In this document: positions 63,681 to 64,000 of the stretch, piece after piece
How the letters are laid out: the number at the start of each line of letters is the position of its first letter
Numbering within the stretch: position 1 is the stretch's first letter
NCBI GenBank assembly: GCA_016795365.1
Contig: JAEUHN010000005.1
Coordinates: forward strand, 240,012 to 304,011
Direction: 5' to 3'
DNA: 64,000 nucleotides
From: Verrucomicrobiaceae bacterium
GTDB lineage: Bacteria > Verrucomicrobiota > Verrucomicrobiia > Verrucomicrobiales > Verrucomicrobiaceae
Made by a program: the position numbers and the translations under genes
Notes under the pieces: generated by a model
The model's database searches: none
Told to the model about the DNA's origin: nothing
Seen by the model: the letters and a program-made list of their open reading frames with translations, nothing else

Positions 63681-64000
63681 GGGTCATCTCCTTCATGAGT
63701 TGCTGCATCTCGTGAGATGCGAGGAGCGAAGCTGCGCCCATTTGGGAGACAACTTTCGCCTGCCCTGCGGCATCCGCGAAGCTTTGACGCATCGAAAGCC
63801 CTGCGAGCATCGGAACGCCAAGTTTCTTGGCTGCTTCCATCATCTCGCGGCTCAAGCGCCCACGCTTTTGAAGTTTGTTCGGAATCAGTGATCCAGTCGG
63901 TTTGCCCTTGCGGGTCTTTTGCGCTTCGCGAAGAAGAAGCACCGCTTTTGAAGCTGCGCGGAGATCGAGAATTGACGGTCCACACGGGAAGAAAACTTTG
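63673..64000 (-). CDS. parA: ParA-family partition ATPase, C-terminal part (cut by window edge)
   Basis: The frame runs open to the last base of the window, reading KVFFPCGPSILDLRAASKAV and on to the stop at 63673. The strand PCGPSILDLRAA, the segment GSLIPNKLQKRGRLSREMME, and the end LGVPMLAGLSMRQSFADAAG then SQMGAASLLASHEMQQLM match the C-terminal half of ParA/Soj-type ATPases. The Walker A motif would lie outside the window, so completeness cannot be judged. It is followed by the coupled RHH-like gene. Pairing with a small RHH protein is typical of plasmids and integrated elements rather than chromosomal parAB. Confidence 0.7.
   Translation of the reverse strand, partial: KVFFPCGPSILDLRAASKAVLLLREAQKTRKGKPTGSLIPNKLQKRGRLSREMMEAAKKLGVPMLAGLSMRQSFADAAGQAKVVSQMGAASLLASHEMQQLMKEMTRG

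Overview
The window reads as a chromosomal segment of a Gram-negative bacterium of the PVC group, most likely Verrucomicrobiota (Prosthecobacter/Verrucomicrobium-like). This is inferred from a MurC-MurB fusion, a planctomycete-type cytochrome c/DUF1549/DUF1553 protein with a PPC-domain partner, large Hanks-type Ser/Thr kinases next to an ECF-like sigma factor, a secretin-like repeat protein, and WaaA (lipid A/Kdo synthesis). No rRNA is present, so the assignment rests on gene content. Most start codons lack an obvious Shine-Dalgarno sequence.

Layout. 1-6.6 kb: murG, murC-murB, a class IV aminotransferase and a DUF255 thioredoxin-fold protein, all on + and closely packed. 6.6-9.9 kb (-): a hypothetical protein, an AEC permease, a GYF_2 membrane protein and mtnP. 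10-18.3 kb: a secreted PPC-domain protein and a secreted cytochrome c/DUF1549/DUF1553 protein (+), separated by a secretin-like protein of three repeats (-). 18.4-26.3 kb: cysteine desulfurase and uvrA (+), a DEDDy exonuclease, infA and a secreted unknown (-), and an RluE-like pseudouridine synthase (+).

26.2-48.0 kb is one divergent accessory locus and the most interesting part. Leftward lies a 2571-aa kinase carrying about 19 copies of an unrecognised repeat, followed by two secreted proteins built from related modules. Rightward lie a second kinase, an ECF-like sigma factor, a lipoprotein, an FHA-FHA-ABC exporter fusion, two paralogous secreted proteins flanking a four-helix membrane protein, a further secreted protein and two tiny lipoproteins, closed by a terminator. 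I infer a phosphorylation-controlled envelope or export system. The domain order of the transporter matches the mycobacterial PknF/Rv1747 pair.

48.1-54 kb (-): the nusA-infB-rbfA-nrnA-truB expression operon. 54-62 kb: HAD hydrolase, tRNA-Lys, rsmD, waaA, an ECF sigma factor with a membrane partner, folK, dapB, glpK and an RluA-family synthase. 62-64 kb: a 53-codon membrane ORF, a GreA/B-like protein and tRNA-Arg(CCU). The tRNA is followed at the window edge by a ribbon-helix-helix-like protein and a truncated ParA, suggesting the border of a plasmid-like or integrated element.

Other points of note are a 90-bp in-frame palindrome of heptamer repeats inside uvrA, a Cys at the catalytic Ser position of the MurB half, and an N-terminally extended IF-1.
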